Assembly: GCA_021521415.1 (NCBI GenBank)
Contig: JAIQDT010003580.1
Location: 124,001 to 188,000 of the forward strand
Direction of reading: 5' to 3'
Length of the DNA stretch: 64,000 nt
Origin: Bidens hawaiensis
Taxonomy: Eukaryota; Streptophyta; Magnoliopsida; Asterales; Asteraceae
The position numbers and the translations under genes are program-made. Shown here piece by piece: positions 47,466-59,107 of the stretch. The notes beneath the pieces are model-generated. The model made no database searches. It saw only the letters and a program-made list of their open reading frames with translations, and was not told the origin of the DNA. Position 1 is the first letter of the stretch. Each line of letters opens with the position of its first letter.

Positions 47466-49299
47466 TATTAGAATATAATAAATTGTAAAATAATTGTAAT
47501 ATTCTTATTTTGTAAACTCCTTAATCACAGGAGTAAATCATGTACATTTTATGTTTAAAAATAGTACCCACAACCTTTCTTGACATAGAGGTTGATTTCC
47601 ATATCTTTACATGGTATCAGAGCATTGAGTTGCATAATGTCCATAAGCACGACATAACTGACAACGGGGTGGTCCCCTTGCCTGATTTCTACCACAACGG
47701 GGTGGACCTTGGTACCTCGACCACCAGCCACAAATGTTGTTGGCTCTAAATGGGTGTACCGTATTAAATACCACTCCAATGGGTCCATTGAAAGATACAA
47801 AGCGCGTTTAGTGGCGCAAGGCTACACTCAAATTCCCGGTCTTGACTACTCTCACAAGTTTAGCCCGGTGGTCAAAGCTTCAAGTGTTCGAATAGTTTTA
47901 TCTCTTGCCGTCTTAAACAATTGGAAATTGCACCAATTAGACGTCAAAAATGCTTTCTTAAATGGGAATTTGACTGAGGCTGTTTTCATGGAACAACCTC
48001 CAGGTTTTATACATCCTAATTATCCAAATCATGTGTGTCGGTTATCTAAAGCTCTATATGGCTTAAAACAAGCACCGCGTGCATGGTTTCAACGATTGAG
48101 CGTGTTTCTTGTCTCATACGGATTTACATGCAGCCGTGCCGACACCTCCCTATTTGTGTTTACCCGTGACTCTTGCATCATGTACCTCCTTGTCTATGTT
48201 GACGACTTGATTCTTACGGGTAACGATGAGACGACTATCACCACCTTCATCTCTCGTCTTAATCACGAGTTTGCAATCAAAGACCTTGGCGATCTAAATT
48301 ATTTTCTTGGTCTTGAAGTAGCATATACTGAAAATGGGTTGTTTCTTCATCAAACAAAATATGCTACTGATATACTTCGACGGGCCGATTTATATCATTC
48401 CAAACCGATTGCAACTCCTCTTGCACCTCACGAATCATTCACCATGAACGGGGTATCCTATGCTGATCTGACCCGTTACCGATCTCTGGTTGGAGCACTT
48501 CAATATTTAACCATTACAAGGCCAGATTTATCCTATGCTGTAAATCAAGTATCACAATTTCTTCATGCTCCAACAATTGATCATTTTCAGTCAGTAAAAC
48601 GTATTTTACAGTATGTTAAGGGTACTCTCGGTTTCGGTCTCACTTTCAGTCAGCCTCACAAATCCTCATTAATTGGTTACTCTGATGCTAACTGGACACG
48701 TTGCATTGAAACAAGTCGATCCACATACGGGTATTCAATTTTTCTTGGTGGTAACTTAGTATCCTGGAGTGCTAAAAAGCAACCTACTGTTTCTCGATCA
48801 AGTTGTGAATCTGAGTATCGAGCAATGGCCAACACCGCTGCAGAAATAATTTGGATTACTCATCTTCTACAAGAGTTGCGTGCATTACCTCCTGATCGAC
48901 CAACTCTGCTATGTGATAACAAAAGTGCTTTATTCATGACCCAAAATCCCATATCACATAAACGTGCCAAACACATTGATTTGGATTATCATTTCATTCG
49001 GGAACTTGTTTCCTCTGGAAAGCTATACACTAAGTTTGTTCCAACCAATCTTCAAGTCACAGATTTCTTTACAAAAAGTCTTCCGCGTGCTCCTTTTGAG
49101 ACTTTTCGTGCAATGCTTCGTATTGGTCCGCCACCTTTCCGATTGAACGGGGATATTAGAATATAATAAATTGTAAAATAATTGTAATATTCTTATTTTG
49201 TAAACTCCTTAATCACAGGAGTAAATCATGTACATTTTATGTTTAAAAATAGTACCCACAACCTCTCTCGACATAGAGGTTGATTTCCATATCTTTACA
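47466..49299 (+). mobile_element. Compact copia derivative (1.83 kb) with 146-bp LTRs
   Basis: LTRs at 47466-47611 and 49154-49299 (tattagaatat...tctttaca) differ by two transitions over 146 bp, so the insertion is young. The tggtatcagagc primer-binding site (initiator Met tRNA) starts at 47612, directly after the 5' LTR. A short purine run (acgggga) precedes the 3' LTR. The 5-bp flanks are cttcg and cctcg. The gag, protease and integrase regions are absent; a repeated acaacggggtgg (about 47660 and 47695) lies near the deletion point. Only the reverse transcriptase-RNase H frame remains. Confidence 0.88.
47709..49166 (+). CDS. Copia reverse transcriptase and RNase H (polyprotein fragment)
   Basis: An open frame of 485 codons, part of a Ty1/copia polyprotein. 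It begins [18 protein letters not shown], the usual start of the RVT_2 domain. Seen in order: [30 protein letters not shown], the catalytic YVDD ([11 protein letters not shown]), [13 protein letters not shown], then RNase H with [17 protein letters not shown] and DNKSA, ending near FTKSLPR. No stop or frameshift interrupts it. The first codon is TTG inside the former polyprotein, so the true start is lost with the upstream domains; there is no evidence that this fragment is translated on its own. Confidence 0.9.
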   Translation: MVPRPPATNVVGSKWVYRIKYHSNGSIERYKARLVAQGYTQIPGLDYSHKFSPVVKASSVRIVLSLAVLNNWKLHQLDVKNAFLNGNLTEAVFMEQPPGFIHPNYPNHVCRLSKALYGLKQAPRAWFQRLSVFLVSYGFTCSRADTSLFVFTRDSCIMYLLVYVDDLILTGNDETTITTFISRLNHEFAIKDLGDLNYFLGLEVAYTENGLFLHQTKYATDILRRADLYHSKPIATPLAPHESFTMNGVSYADLTRYRSLVGALQYLTITRPDLSYAVNQVSQFLHAPTIDHFQSVKRILQYVKGTLGFGLTFSQPHKSSLIGYSDANWTRCIETSRSTYGYSIFLGGNLVSWSAKKQPTVSRSSCESEYRAMANTAAEIIWITHLLQELRALPPDRPTLLCDNKSALFMTQNPISHKRAKHIDLDYHFIRELVSSGKLYTKFVPTNLQVTDFFTKSLPRAPFETFRAMLRIGPPPFRLNGDIRI

Positions 49300-50892
49300 C
49301 CTCGTCTCTACCTCTCTACCTCTCGATCACCGGCGGAGGATTGTTTCGATCTCGATCGGAATCTCCAGATCCAACAGCAAAGTAAATGAAATAATGGTAA
49401 AGTTGTATAGGGCAGGCGTATGTAAAGTGTGAAGGAAGATGGCAAATGAATGAATAGTCACCTTGGCTCCTCTTCCAAGGTCTAAAATCATGTGGCACTC
49501 TGCAAACATGCATGTATTGGTGGCCCAAATTTCAACTACTTTTTAAACAAATATAATAATAAATTCTTTGGTGCATACTTTTTGTCGGTGTTTAAAAACT
49601 GCTATCGGTCAGTAGAGCCGGTTATACCAGATTTTGATAAGGCAACCGGTATTTAGAATCCGGTATTTTTGGGTGCTTTGCTAGAACATTGTACCGTCTG
49701 TGTTTTTTTTTTAATTATCGGTTTAAACTGGCAAACCGGTTTTAAACCAAAATATTTTTGATACTTTTTGCGGCCCATATTTTTAAAAATGACTTTTAAC
49801 GTAGTGGGTAAGGTTGAAACGGGTAATCATAGTAAACGACGAATCACTAATAAAAATATTTTGTATCATGCAAATCCAAGTTTGGTTTATTTACATCTTT
49901 TGTAATGGATTAAGTTTCTATTTGACTTACTATTATTCATGTGTGATGTCTGATTCATGTTTAGGGTTTATTAATGTGCTTTTGAGTTGTTTTTTTGAGT
50001 TAAAGTTGCATTTATATTAAATTACAGGGTAAACTATTTAACCCGGTTGAACCTCCCGGTGTATCACGGTTCAACCGGTTATACCATTTTTAAACCAAAT
50101 CCAATACGAGTAAAACACCGATTTTTAAAACATTGCTTTTTGTTAAAAAAAATCTATAAATTAGTTCACACACAAGAGTGACAAAGAAAGTGAAAAATGA
50201 AAGGTCACCAAGCAAATGCAATAAAAGTCATCTTAGGATGAATTTTATGAGCAAATGGATGAAATTGCGTTTAATCAAAAAGAAAAAAAAACCATTCTAA
50301 TGATGGACTGCTCAAAAATGGATCCGCTCATATTATACTATTTATAATTTTCCAACCAATTTGTTTTAAATACGTATTCTAATATAAATAAATGTATGTG
50401 TAATATAAAAATTAAATTTGTTATAAAATTATTTGATTAAATATAAAAATTAATTGTAGGAGTAAGTAATAATGTGACGATTTGTGAAAGTTTATTGTTG
50501 TGAAAGAAAATGAAGGTGAAGATTTTTGAGAAATGTTTGGAATCTAATGTGACACCGATATGACATTTTATAAAGATTTGTTGTTATGGATGCTCTAGAG
50601 ACCACTACTATGTGTGTGAAAAGCATAATGTTAAACAAACAGTAAAAGTTGTGAGTGAACCAGTACTCTTTTTTTTGTTAACGGCTGCTGGATCATTGGC
50701 GGGCCACTGATCCATCTGATTATTTCTATTTCTTTTAATAAGAAAATCGACCATAGGTGAGAAAATCCCGTCGGCCAACCTGAAATCCCTTATTTTTTGT
50801 TTGTCACAAAAGAAACTTAAACTCGAGACCTCCCTGTTTTAAATTGAAATTTTTGATACCTCACCTCACGGTAGTTGCTAATTAATATATAA
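49300..50892. other. Spacer with repeat remnants
   Basis: Just right of the copia element, minus-strand DNA (49400-49300) is GC-balanced and looks like a gene leader cut by the insertion. At 49590-50110 accggt/aaaccggtt words suggest another eroded hAT-like MITE. No gene is supported. Confidence 0.4.
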
Positions 50893-50935
50893 CTAGGATT
50901 TCGACCCCCCGCGTTGCCGAGGGGGGGGGGGGCGC
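50893..50935 (-). mobile_element. Helitron-like 3' end with G-run
   Basis: On the minus strand: C-run, tcggcaacgc, G-run, gtcgaaatc, CTAG, T. This is a GC-rich hairpin followed by CTAG as in Helitrons. The plus strand shows a run of about 13 G (near 50920-50932), possibly misassembled in length. The element body would lie to the right; its 5' end was not found. Confidence 0.45.
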
Positions 50936-53900
50936 TGAAACCATAGCAAAAGCTCATAGTAAGTACAAAATTGCAGCCATCACCCTAGTATGCCAAACAC
51001 TTCTATTACATAATCTTCCAGAATGATGAGGTTGCAGCAACAGTAAACCACTTACCTAAAGCAGCATTCCAAAACTTTGTTAAAAACTCATAATAGAATT
51101 TTAAAAAAAATACAAATAACCACAAACAAAGCAAATAGTATCAAGCAGTTGAATTAAACATCCAGAAAAATAAGAAACCTAATCTCTAATTTTAATCCAC
51201 TCCAGATGGTCTGCACCAAGAAAACGATACATAAACCCTTATTCCAACACCTTAAATTTCACCAATATACTACCTAAAAATCTAATTTAGACAAATCATA
51301 CAAAATATAGCAATCAGTAAGGCCAATACCCACCGTAAAGCACCAGCAAATCATAAGCACGGGTTCGCACAACAATAGATCTCCGACCAATCGGTCACAC
51401 TAGAGGTGAGTAAAAGAATAATTGTGTAGCAATGAAAAGATTTAAAAAGCATCTGAAGTGCCCATCTGCCCAACTGAAACACCAGATGATATCTTTGTTG
51501 GTCACATGTTCTAAAATAACATACTATGAACCCTTCTCCTCTATATCAGTAGAACCAATAGCATCCAGCAGATGATCCTGTTAAAGCTAGTCACACATAA
51601 AACTAAAAATATTACAACAATAGCAGGAAAAGGAAAACAAACCGATCTAAATAAAAGAAATAAGCTAGAAGGGCATCAATTTGTATAACAAAGTTTGACC
51701 TGTTTAAGGTAAAGAATGATAATACAGTTTCTCTACTCAAACGCATATCGCATAAGAAACTTTACAGACTCAAATGCAGCCTTTTTTTTTCTTGTCTTAT
51801 GTAGTAAAACAAATTGTATCACGCGTCTTAACTTCAACATAGGCAAACAGGTTGACCCATGAAGTCATGTTTTTAAAGCGGATAATATATGTGGGCCATT
51901 CTAGAAAATGATTCAATGAAAGACCGAATTGACTCATCTAATGCTAAAAACTTGGTTCGCCAAATGTCAGCTCACTGAAAACTTGGTTTGCTATGAACTG
52001 AGACGTGCTGGGTTGTGGTAACACCCGAGAAAGAAAGCACAAAATTAACTTTCCGTAACGAACTAATATAAACGTGGTTAGAAATAATAAGAACGCATCA
52101 TGGATGAAAACATGGATTAAAGATTACGTAAACATTTCCGGATATGTAACTAAGTCAAAGAATCTAGGATTAGGCTTTGGTTGGTATCACAACTGCAACA
52201 TAGATTGCTGCACCAAAACCGAACATCATCATTGTCATAAATTGATCTAAAGAGACAAAATCACATACATAATCATTATACTTCTGAAAGCCCAACCAAA
52301 GTCAAGTCAATCCCTTCTAATGATTCTAGTGACAACCATAAACAAATATGGTGTCGCAATTAAAAAACAAACGTGAAGTCAACTCGAGGCTCAGATCAGC
52401 ATCACGGCTGCAACATAGATTTCTACGCCATAAACCAAACATCATCACAGCCATAAACCTATTTGAGAGGCAGAATCACAATAGGTTCAGCTTCGCACTA
52501 TGGTTGCAACATAAGTTGCCATGCCTATGACCGAAACATCATCACAATTAAAAATGAATATGCCATTGGTTTATAGTGAGGCGGTCTTCCTTTCTATTGA
52601 CAACCAAGCCATCTCAGTTGCCCATCCAAGACAACACATGGTAAACATCATTTCCGAGTCAAAGTTAACTCCTTCAAATTATTCAAGAAATTATAGTTGA
52701 ATGATAATGAAATACATTCAAAGTCACAACTAAGCAACAGAAATTGAAGATGAATTTGTAAAAAGTCATAACGTGCAGCTCACCATTTTACGCTTGCTGC
52801 GACAGGCCACCGGACCACTGGCACCACCAACCATCGCTGCCTAGGGTTTCCAAACATAACTATACATGAGTGGACATCACTCGAACCTGTAAAAAGCCAC
52901 ACCAACAAATGGCTATCCCACGCTTTAGCTTTTGGAACACGAAATCACACCGCTGCCATAAACAAACGCTTGTCACCCGTCGCCTAGGGTTCCAAAATGG
53001 AATCCGGCAACAATCAAAGCATCGCCGTCGCCTAGGGTTTCGAAAACGGAACCCGACATCAGACGAATCGGAGCTGCAACAATCGAAACCGGTGATCATT
53101 GCCTTCACCATCATCAAACTATGCCTCACGAGATGAGATAAAGAGGATTTTAATTATTTTCTTTTGAGAATTGGCTGGATTATGAGGGGGATGATTGAGA
53201 ACTGTGGTCCTATTAGAAACGCACACAGCTCAAAAATGTTTCAGAAAAGGAAACAACCCATTTGTACAACGATCAGAGCACAACTCTAAAGCTGTCAAGA
53301 AGTCGTAAATTAATATATGGGATAATAAATAATATGATACACCATCTCTGAAAAATAAGTATATGAAGTCTATAAAACATCAATTTAAGTTTTATTTTAG
53401 ATATTCGAAGTTATAGGCCACGGTGCATCCTCTGATCATTATAACAAGATTAAAATCGAAATCGGTGCACGAATTGAATATTATATTTGATACATGTATT
53501 TTTTGTTTTCTAAATGAGAAAAATATGATTTTCTTCTCTATGGTTTATAGGAGGATGTACTTTACAGGTTTTAATCCTTAAACTGATTGATTTATACCCT
53601 CCTGTTTTCTGGCACGCAAAATTGTATTTTTTCCGTCAGCTGACCGTTGAACTCCAGGTCGGGGGGAGGGGAGGAAAAGAACCAAAAATTGGGCTTCAAT
53701 GTCATAATTTCTCAATTTGCATGTTGGAAGATTCAATTACAAAAAGAGATTATATCGATATTTTAGTTAAGGAAAGGCGAGGCACGATCTTTAGCCCTAG
53801 TTTATTGGGTAGTACATCTTCTGGATCATGTTAATGAAGTAGAGATTTCAATTTGCAGTTATTGTTGAAAATTGTCTAATTATGAATCCCTTTTGTCTTT

Positions 53901-55688
53901 TCGTGATTATATTTACCAAATCTCTACTTGACTCTGGAATTTTTAGAATAAAAATATGAGCTCCTGTTAAGTTATGGAGAATTTAGATGAGTTGGTGATT
54001 GTGAAATGATAATCTCATTGCTATTTGGCAGTTGTATGATCATGATTTGTAGAAGATCGATAAGATGCATGCTTATAAGGTGTTAGTGAAAATGCCTCAA
54101 CTAGAAGAAATTAATGAAATTGTATGATTTTCGTTTGATTACTTAATTCTCATTAGTACTTTCTTGGTTGGATGATTAAAAATCCAAAAATAAAAATGAT
54201 AACATGCCTAATGAAGTATGCACATGCACATGAGTTGTTGGTTGAATGTCACAACCATATAAGTAGTGAAAATCACTTAATGATTTCCATGATTTAAACT
54301 TGATTATAAAGGTTGATTCTTTAGGTGAATTAACGCCCAAATAAGTTTACAATAATGGGAAATAGTAACTTGATATATGCTGATGATAATTGGATGTTAA
54401 AAGTGGTCTTTTGTTAGATTAAAAAGGCTAAAGATTAAGTCGAGTCGTACTGTTTTGATGCTGAATTTTCAAAACTGTGCAGAATTTTGACTATCTTTGG
54501 AATTTCATATGAAATCAACCGAATATTCGATTAAGGTGTATCTTTATATTTGAAAACCTTGATGAGTCTAGTTTCAGCAGAATTTTAAACAAAGAAAGAT
54601 ATGGTCTTTTAGTGGGTTAAATCAGTCGACAATCACGCGACGCTGAATATATCTACACAAAAAAAAGTTTAATAAAATATTTATTCATGTCAAATGTTTG
54701 GATACCTTTGTTTTAAGTTTGAAATAATAATTGCTAATGGTTTGTTGTACATATTGGATTGTGTTCAAGTATTGAAATCGTCAAATAATGACCTTGTACA
54801 TACTTTGTACAAACGGGTCAAATGGATAAATTGATCATGTTAGATCTTGTTGAATAATAAATACGCGTGTGGCGTTGTTTTTAACAGGATACATTGTTAG
54901 ATTTCAAAGGTTGCATCTATGTATCCTGATGATTACATGTTGATTTTCATACAAGCTAGGTATTCTAAAGCTTGGAATCCAATGAAACAAGTTGGTGAAT
55001 AAGTTATCAAGTTTCGAACGGCAAAGGTAAGTTAACCTTACAATTATTTTAAGAAGGTATGTGACTTATTATTATGTTTTGATTATCATAATTTTATAAA
55101 GTGGATTTGGATCCCTTTGGCCCATTTAGATCATATTTTGATTTTTATGACTTAAAAGAAGAGTACGAGACTACGAGCTGTTTTGACCCGTTAAAGTAAG
55201 TTTGCCTTATAAAACGTAGTGTAGCGTTGTGTAGTACGCGTGGATAAAAATAAATAAATTGATCAGTTAATTGGTAATAGTATAATGATGTTGTGTTGTG
55301 AATCAAATTACGCATCTCACTTCTTCAGTTTTAAGTTTTTAGTTAGAAACATGTATAAGAACCCCAAGATAGAATGAGCGGATTTAAATGAATAAAAAGG
55401 AAACGTGGGCTGCAATGTAGTAGCCAGCATAAGCTACGTCGGAAACAACATACCATGTGAGGGAAATTTCATCAATTACACCGGTGTCAGTTTTTGCGCG
55501 ATATGTTACAAGATTTGCATATCATTCTTTGGTGATTAACTTACTTGCCAATTGCTAATAAACCGATGTGTTTTTGTGTGTTCACAGGTAATTTGCTTGT
55601 GGAAGGTTGATCGATAGGACTGGCTACCCATATAAGGAAAACACAAACGATATTTGTGTCGTCATTGAAGAACTAAACGATAAGTTAT
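50936..55688. other. Gene-poor region with degenerate repeats
   Basis: At 52190-52560 three degenerate copies of a unit with gctgcaacatag...accgaacatcatcac occur. At 52840-53050 cctagggttt motifs recur in GC-balanced DNA resembling a plant leader (AAACCCTAG on the minus strand), but no coding exon is recognised. 53230-55688 is AT-rich with nothing I can identify. Confidence 0.4.
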
Positions 55689-56481
55689 ATTTATTTTTTT
55701 TTTCTGAAAAGACAAACGAAGATAACCATTAATATAGAAAAGCAACGATACAAAAAACCACTAGCCTAGCAAGAAGCTAGACACAACCACCCCCGAAACA
55801 AACCATACACCCGAAAACGTTTATTCTTGCCCAACCTGGTTACACATCAAACCTATACCAATCCTCCCACAATAATGAAGTTCCACCCGATCTATGTTTC
55901 ATCCAAAGGTAACCAAGCGTCTTGATTTCACCCACTATGCTTTCCACCATAATCGGTTTGCCATTAAACACCTTATCATTTCTTGTATTCCAAAGACACC
56001 AAGTCGACCCTAAACAAATGGCATGAAACATCTTCACTTTACGCTTTGGAAAATTAGTAAGTTTGTACCCATCCAAAAGATCATGAATGTTGAGAGCAAG
56101 GATGCTTGGAATCTTACACCAAGACGAAACCGCCTGCCAAACTAGTTGTGCCACCCCACAAGACATGAAAAGGTGTTCAACCGTCTCATCCATATCGCCG
56201 CAAGCCGGACAAGAAATCAAACCCACATCAATGTTTCTCTTGGCCAACAATGTCATTACCGGTATCCTCTCCAACTCAATCCTCCAAGCCAATATTCCTA
56301 CCTTTCTCGGGAGCCAATTATTCCACACGAACTTGTAGTTTGGAGTCGTACGGGTTAACTCATGGATCTTCTGTTTCAGTCCGGCCACAGAAAAATCACT
56401 TAAATCATTAATGGACCAGCATGACTTTTCCATACCATCCCCAAGTTGCACATTTTGACAAATCTGTAGCAACGAAAACAA
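55689..56481 (-). mobile_element. LINE 3' end with zf-RVT domain and poly-A tail
   Basis: A 213-codon minus-strand frame (56481-55840) carries NYKFVWNNWLPRKVGILAWR and CPACGDMDETVEHLFMSC, the zinc-binding domain at the end of plant L1-type ORF2, through to the stop. Downstream on that strand is a 3' UTR and a T-run on the plus strand at about 55691-55701, i.e. a poly-A tail. The copy is 5'-truncated, as LINEs often are, and lacks reverse transcriptase. Confidence 0.8.
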
Positions 56482-56809
56482 TAGTTGTAATAATTATTAC
56501 TCTAGTTTTCAATAAAGGGTTTTTAATAAAGGTGAATTCCTTTACATAGAAATCAAGGTACGAACGGAACGCTATCATAGACCACTTTTGAGTTAATGAA
56601 TTCATTATTTTATAAAGAGGTCTTAAAGTTGTCAAAAGTTGTTAAAAACTAGTTAACTAATGTATCGGTAGTGTAAAAGTGCTGTTGTCTTATAAGATAA
56701 AGTTGAATTTTGACATAGATATCGAAAGTATATTTTGGGATCGTATTTCCGAACCAAAATATTATAATAAAAAACTATACGAGTGACGTTATTTAGTTTT
56801 TGGTTTTAT

Positions 56810-57900
56810 GCTGGTAATGAACCTAACCAGTGTTGACTGAATTCATGTCATGCGTTTGGAATTTTTGAATTTAGTGTCGGTATCATAACAAACTTAACCA
56901 ATACCGACTGAATTCGTGTCGTTACATAACCACAACATGACTAATTTTGTTACCGGTATATTTTTAAGTGAAATTTGGTGCTGTGGGACCATTGGTCCAC
57001 ATGGCATTAATTGTCTCGTTGGGCTAGCCAAGTAGTTTATATTTTTTTTCTTTTATTCTTTTCTTTGTTTTTTTCTATCAAATTCGATAATTAAACGGTT
57101 ATTCATGACGACTCACCACCGTAACATCCACGAGCCCATGACTAACGTTTGGGTTTACCGACCCACTGTAGCAACGCTCAGGACCGACATGATCGGGTTT
57201 TACCAAAGCCTACCTGCCTTTTTGTTTTAGTTCTTGTATCATAACAAACATAGCCAAAACTGACCATATTCGTGTCAGCACACCACCGCAACGCCGGGCA
57301 CCAACATGCTTGGGTTTAAGAACGCCTGTGTTTTGCCGACTGAATAAGCGTCGTTTTTAAATATTTAAATATTTGTATATGTTAGTCTTTTTATAGGTTA
57401 TTTCGACTTTTTTTGTTCAATTATGGCATCGTTACAAACATAACCGATATCGACTGAATATGCATTAACTTGCCGCTTCAATGCTTGGGTTCTCGGGTTT
57501 TTACCGATATGATAAACATTTTTTTTAAATATGTTTAAAAAAAGTTTGTAATAAGTTATACGAGTGCCACTACGTTTTTCGGGTTTCTTTTATTTTAAAT
57601 ATGCTAATTTGACGAACTTAATTTTTTTAGATTTAGTTCCGGTACCATAACGAATGCAACCAATACCGAACGAATTCACGTTGGCTCGCCGCTAAAATAT
57701 CCAGGTTTTACCGACCAAATTATCGGCGCAACGCGTGTGGCAAATTTAGTGTTGTTACCTTTACGACCATTTTAATATGTTAATTTATTGTTTCATGCGT
57801 GACAAGGTAATTTTTTTAATTAGGTGTCAGTATCTTAATGAACTTAACCCGTACCAATCGACATTAACGCATTGCTGCGACGAGTACATAAATAGATATA
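56810..57900. repeat. Degenerate tandem array of a roughly 180-220-bp unit
   Basis: A motif like cggtatcataacaaac, then taaccaataccgactgaattcgtgtcg-type words, then gggttttaccgac recurs near 56880, 57240, 57425, 57645 and 57828. The same words appear inside the STM intron 2 transposon (8442 and 8578). This is probably the interior of a DNA transposon family; no coding capacity. Confidence 0.6.
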
Positions 57901-57965
57901 ATCTGCCCGGCGTTACGCGTAAGATAAATTACAAGTTTTCTTATATTAAAAACATGCATATATAA

Positions 57966-58272
57966 GAGCATTCTCATCCAACCCCTCATATTATGTGAGG
58001 GGTATTTTTATAATTTAGATAGTGATCCAGGGTGTTGTGAGTGAAAAGTTTTTTATTTTAGAAAAAGTAGTGATTTTTCTGTATATTTGAAAAGTTACTG
58101 TTCATCTCCTATAATTTTTTAATATATTTTGAGAGTGGTTGTGAGTGAAGGAAAGAGAAAATGTAATGATAAAAGGTATAAAAAGTATTATTTAATTGAA
58201 ATAGAGAGAGAAAATAAAGTGAGTTTTAGTGTAATTTTTAGTTAGGAGATAGGAAGTGGGATGAGAATATTG
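57966..58272. mobile_element. Tourist-like MITE (307 bp)
   Basis: The left end gagcattctcatcc and the right end (read on the other strand) caatattctcatccc are inverted repeats, and both sides are flanked by TAA (57963-57965, 58273-58275). A 3-bp TAA duplication and GAGCATTCTC-type ends are typical of PIF/Harbinger-related Tourist MITEs. It lies about 230 bp upstream of the TATA box of the second STIG1 gene. Confidence 0.8.
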
Positions 58273-58499
58273 TAACTACTAAAGAAACTAATCAAAACAC
58301 AACACGTACCCCTTCCACAACTAAGCAGTAAGCAGTACTTTCAGAATTAAGAAACACTATTCTGATCGATAACCAGATGTCAACCTGTATGCAAATTGCG
58401 TTTTAACAATTTATTTCTCTTTTGAAAACTTATGAATAGGAAAATACCATCCTAAGGTCAAAATTATTGACTACTTTTTTTTTTTAGTGGAGCCTTTGC

Positions 58500-58507
58500 T
58501 ATAAAAG
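58500..58507 (+). promoter_or_regulatory. TATA box of the second STIG1-like gene
   Basis: tataaaag about 185 bp before the ATG at 58688. It implies a leader of roughly 155 nt. No nearer TATA-like box is seen. Confidence 0.5.
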
Positions 58508-58687
58508 TTCCATCCGAAAGCCAAACTTTTTTAATACCAAGACTCCTATGACCAGCCACAATTTTCAAACTTTATCAGACTCATTCTCCCTATGAATACG
58601 TGCATGCACTACCAATAATCTCATCCATAACTCCATTCAACATTTATTCACTACATTTACATCTCATATTTTTCTCTCTAAAACATC

Positions 58688-59107
58688 ATGAATATTAGCA
58701 TAAAGAAAATCTTGATAACCCTGATCATTCTAATGGCTTTAGCCATTAATCTTTCCGCAACACCAATCAAAGACAACGACGAAGATCTTATTACTACTTT
58801 CGGTTCACTAAGAGGGGCAAGTCGGTTTCTTGCTCAACACTCGAGGGGCTTAGTGAAATGCAACAAGAACCCAAGACTATGTCGAGCTAAAGGCAGCCCT
58901 GGTCCAGACTGTTGCAAGAAGAAATGTGTCAATGTTAAAACTGATAACCAAAATTGTGGCATTTGTGGGAAAAGATGCAAGCACCAAGAGATTTGCTGCA
59001 ACGGGAAATGTGTAAACCCAAAGACGGATAAGAGACATTGTGGAGGGTGCAACAATAGATGCAAGAGAGGGAATTCTTGCACTTACGGGATATGCAGTTA
59101 TGCGTAA
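58688..59107 (+). CDS. STIG1: STIG1-like cysteine-rich secreted protein (two modules)
   Basis: Single-exon, 139 residues. Signal peptide about 1-24 (hydrophobic ILITLIILMALAI), a variable linker, then a 16-cysteine STIG1 domain from about residue 57. The 28-residue CC..KC..NCG.C..KC module occurs twice, then CTYGICSYA closes the protein. Predicted extracellular; STIG1 proteins are known from stigma exudate and from reactive-oxygen-linked growth control, but expression here cannot be read from sequence. It shares the DCCKKKCVNV and NCGICGK core and the CKRG..C..G.C.YA end with the gene at 33322, 25 kb away in the same orientation, so the two are likely dispersed duplicates. ATG 58688 is the first in frame. 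Confidence 0.93.
   Translation: MNISIKKILITLIILMALAINLSATPIKDNDEDLITTFGSLRGASRFLAQHSRGLVKCNKNPRLCRAKGSPGPDCCKKKCVNVKTDNQNCGICGKRCKHQEICCNGKCVNPKTDKRHCGGCNNRCKRGNSCTYGICSYA

Noticed and set aside
47466..49299. Autonomous copia retrotransposon
   Set aside because: Gag, protease and integrase are missing; only RT-RNase H remains.
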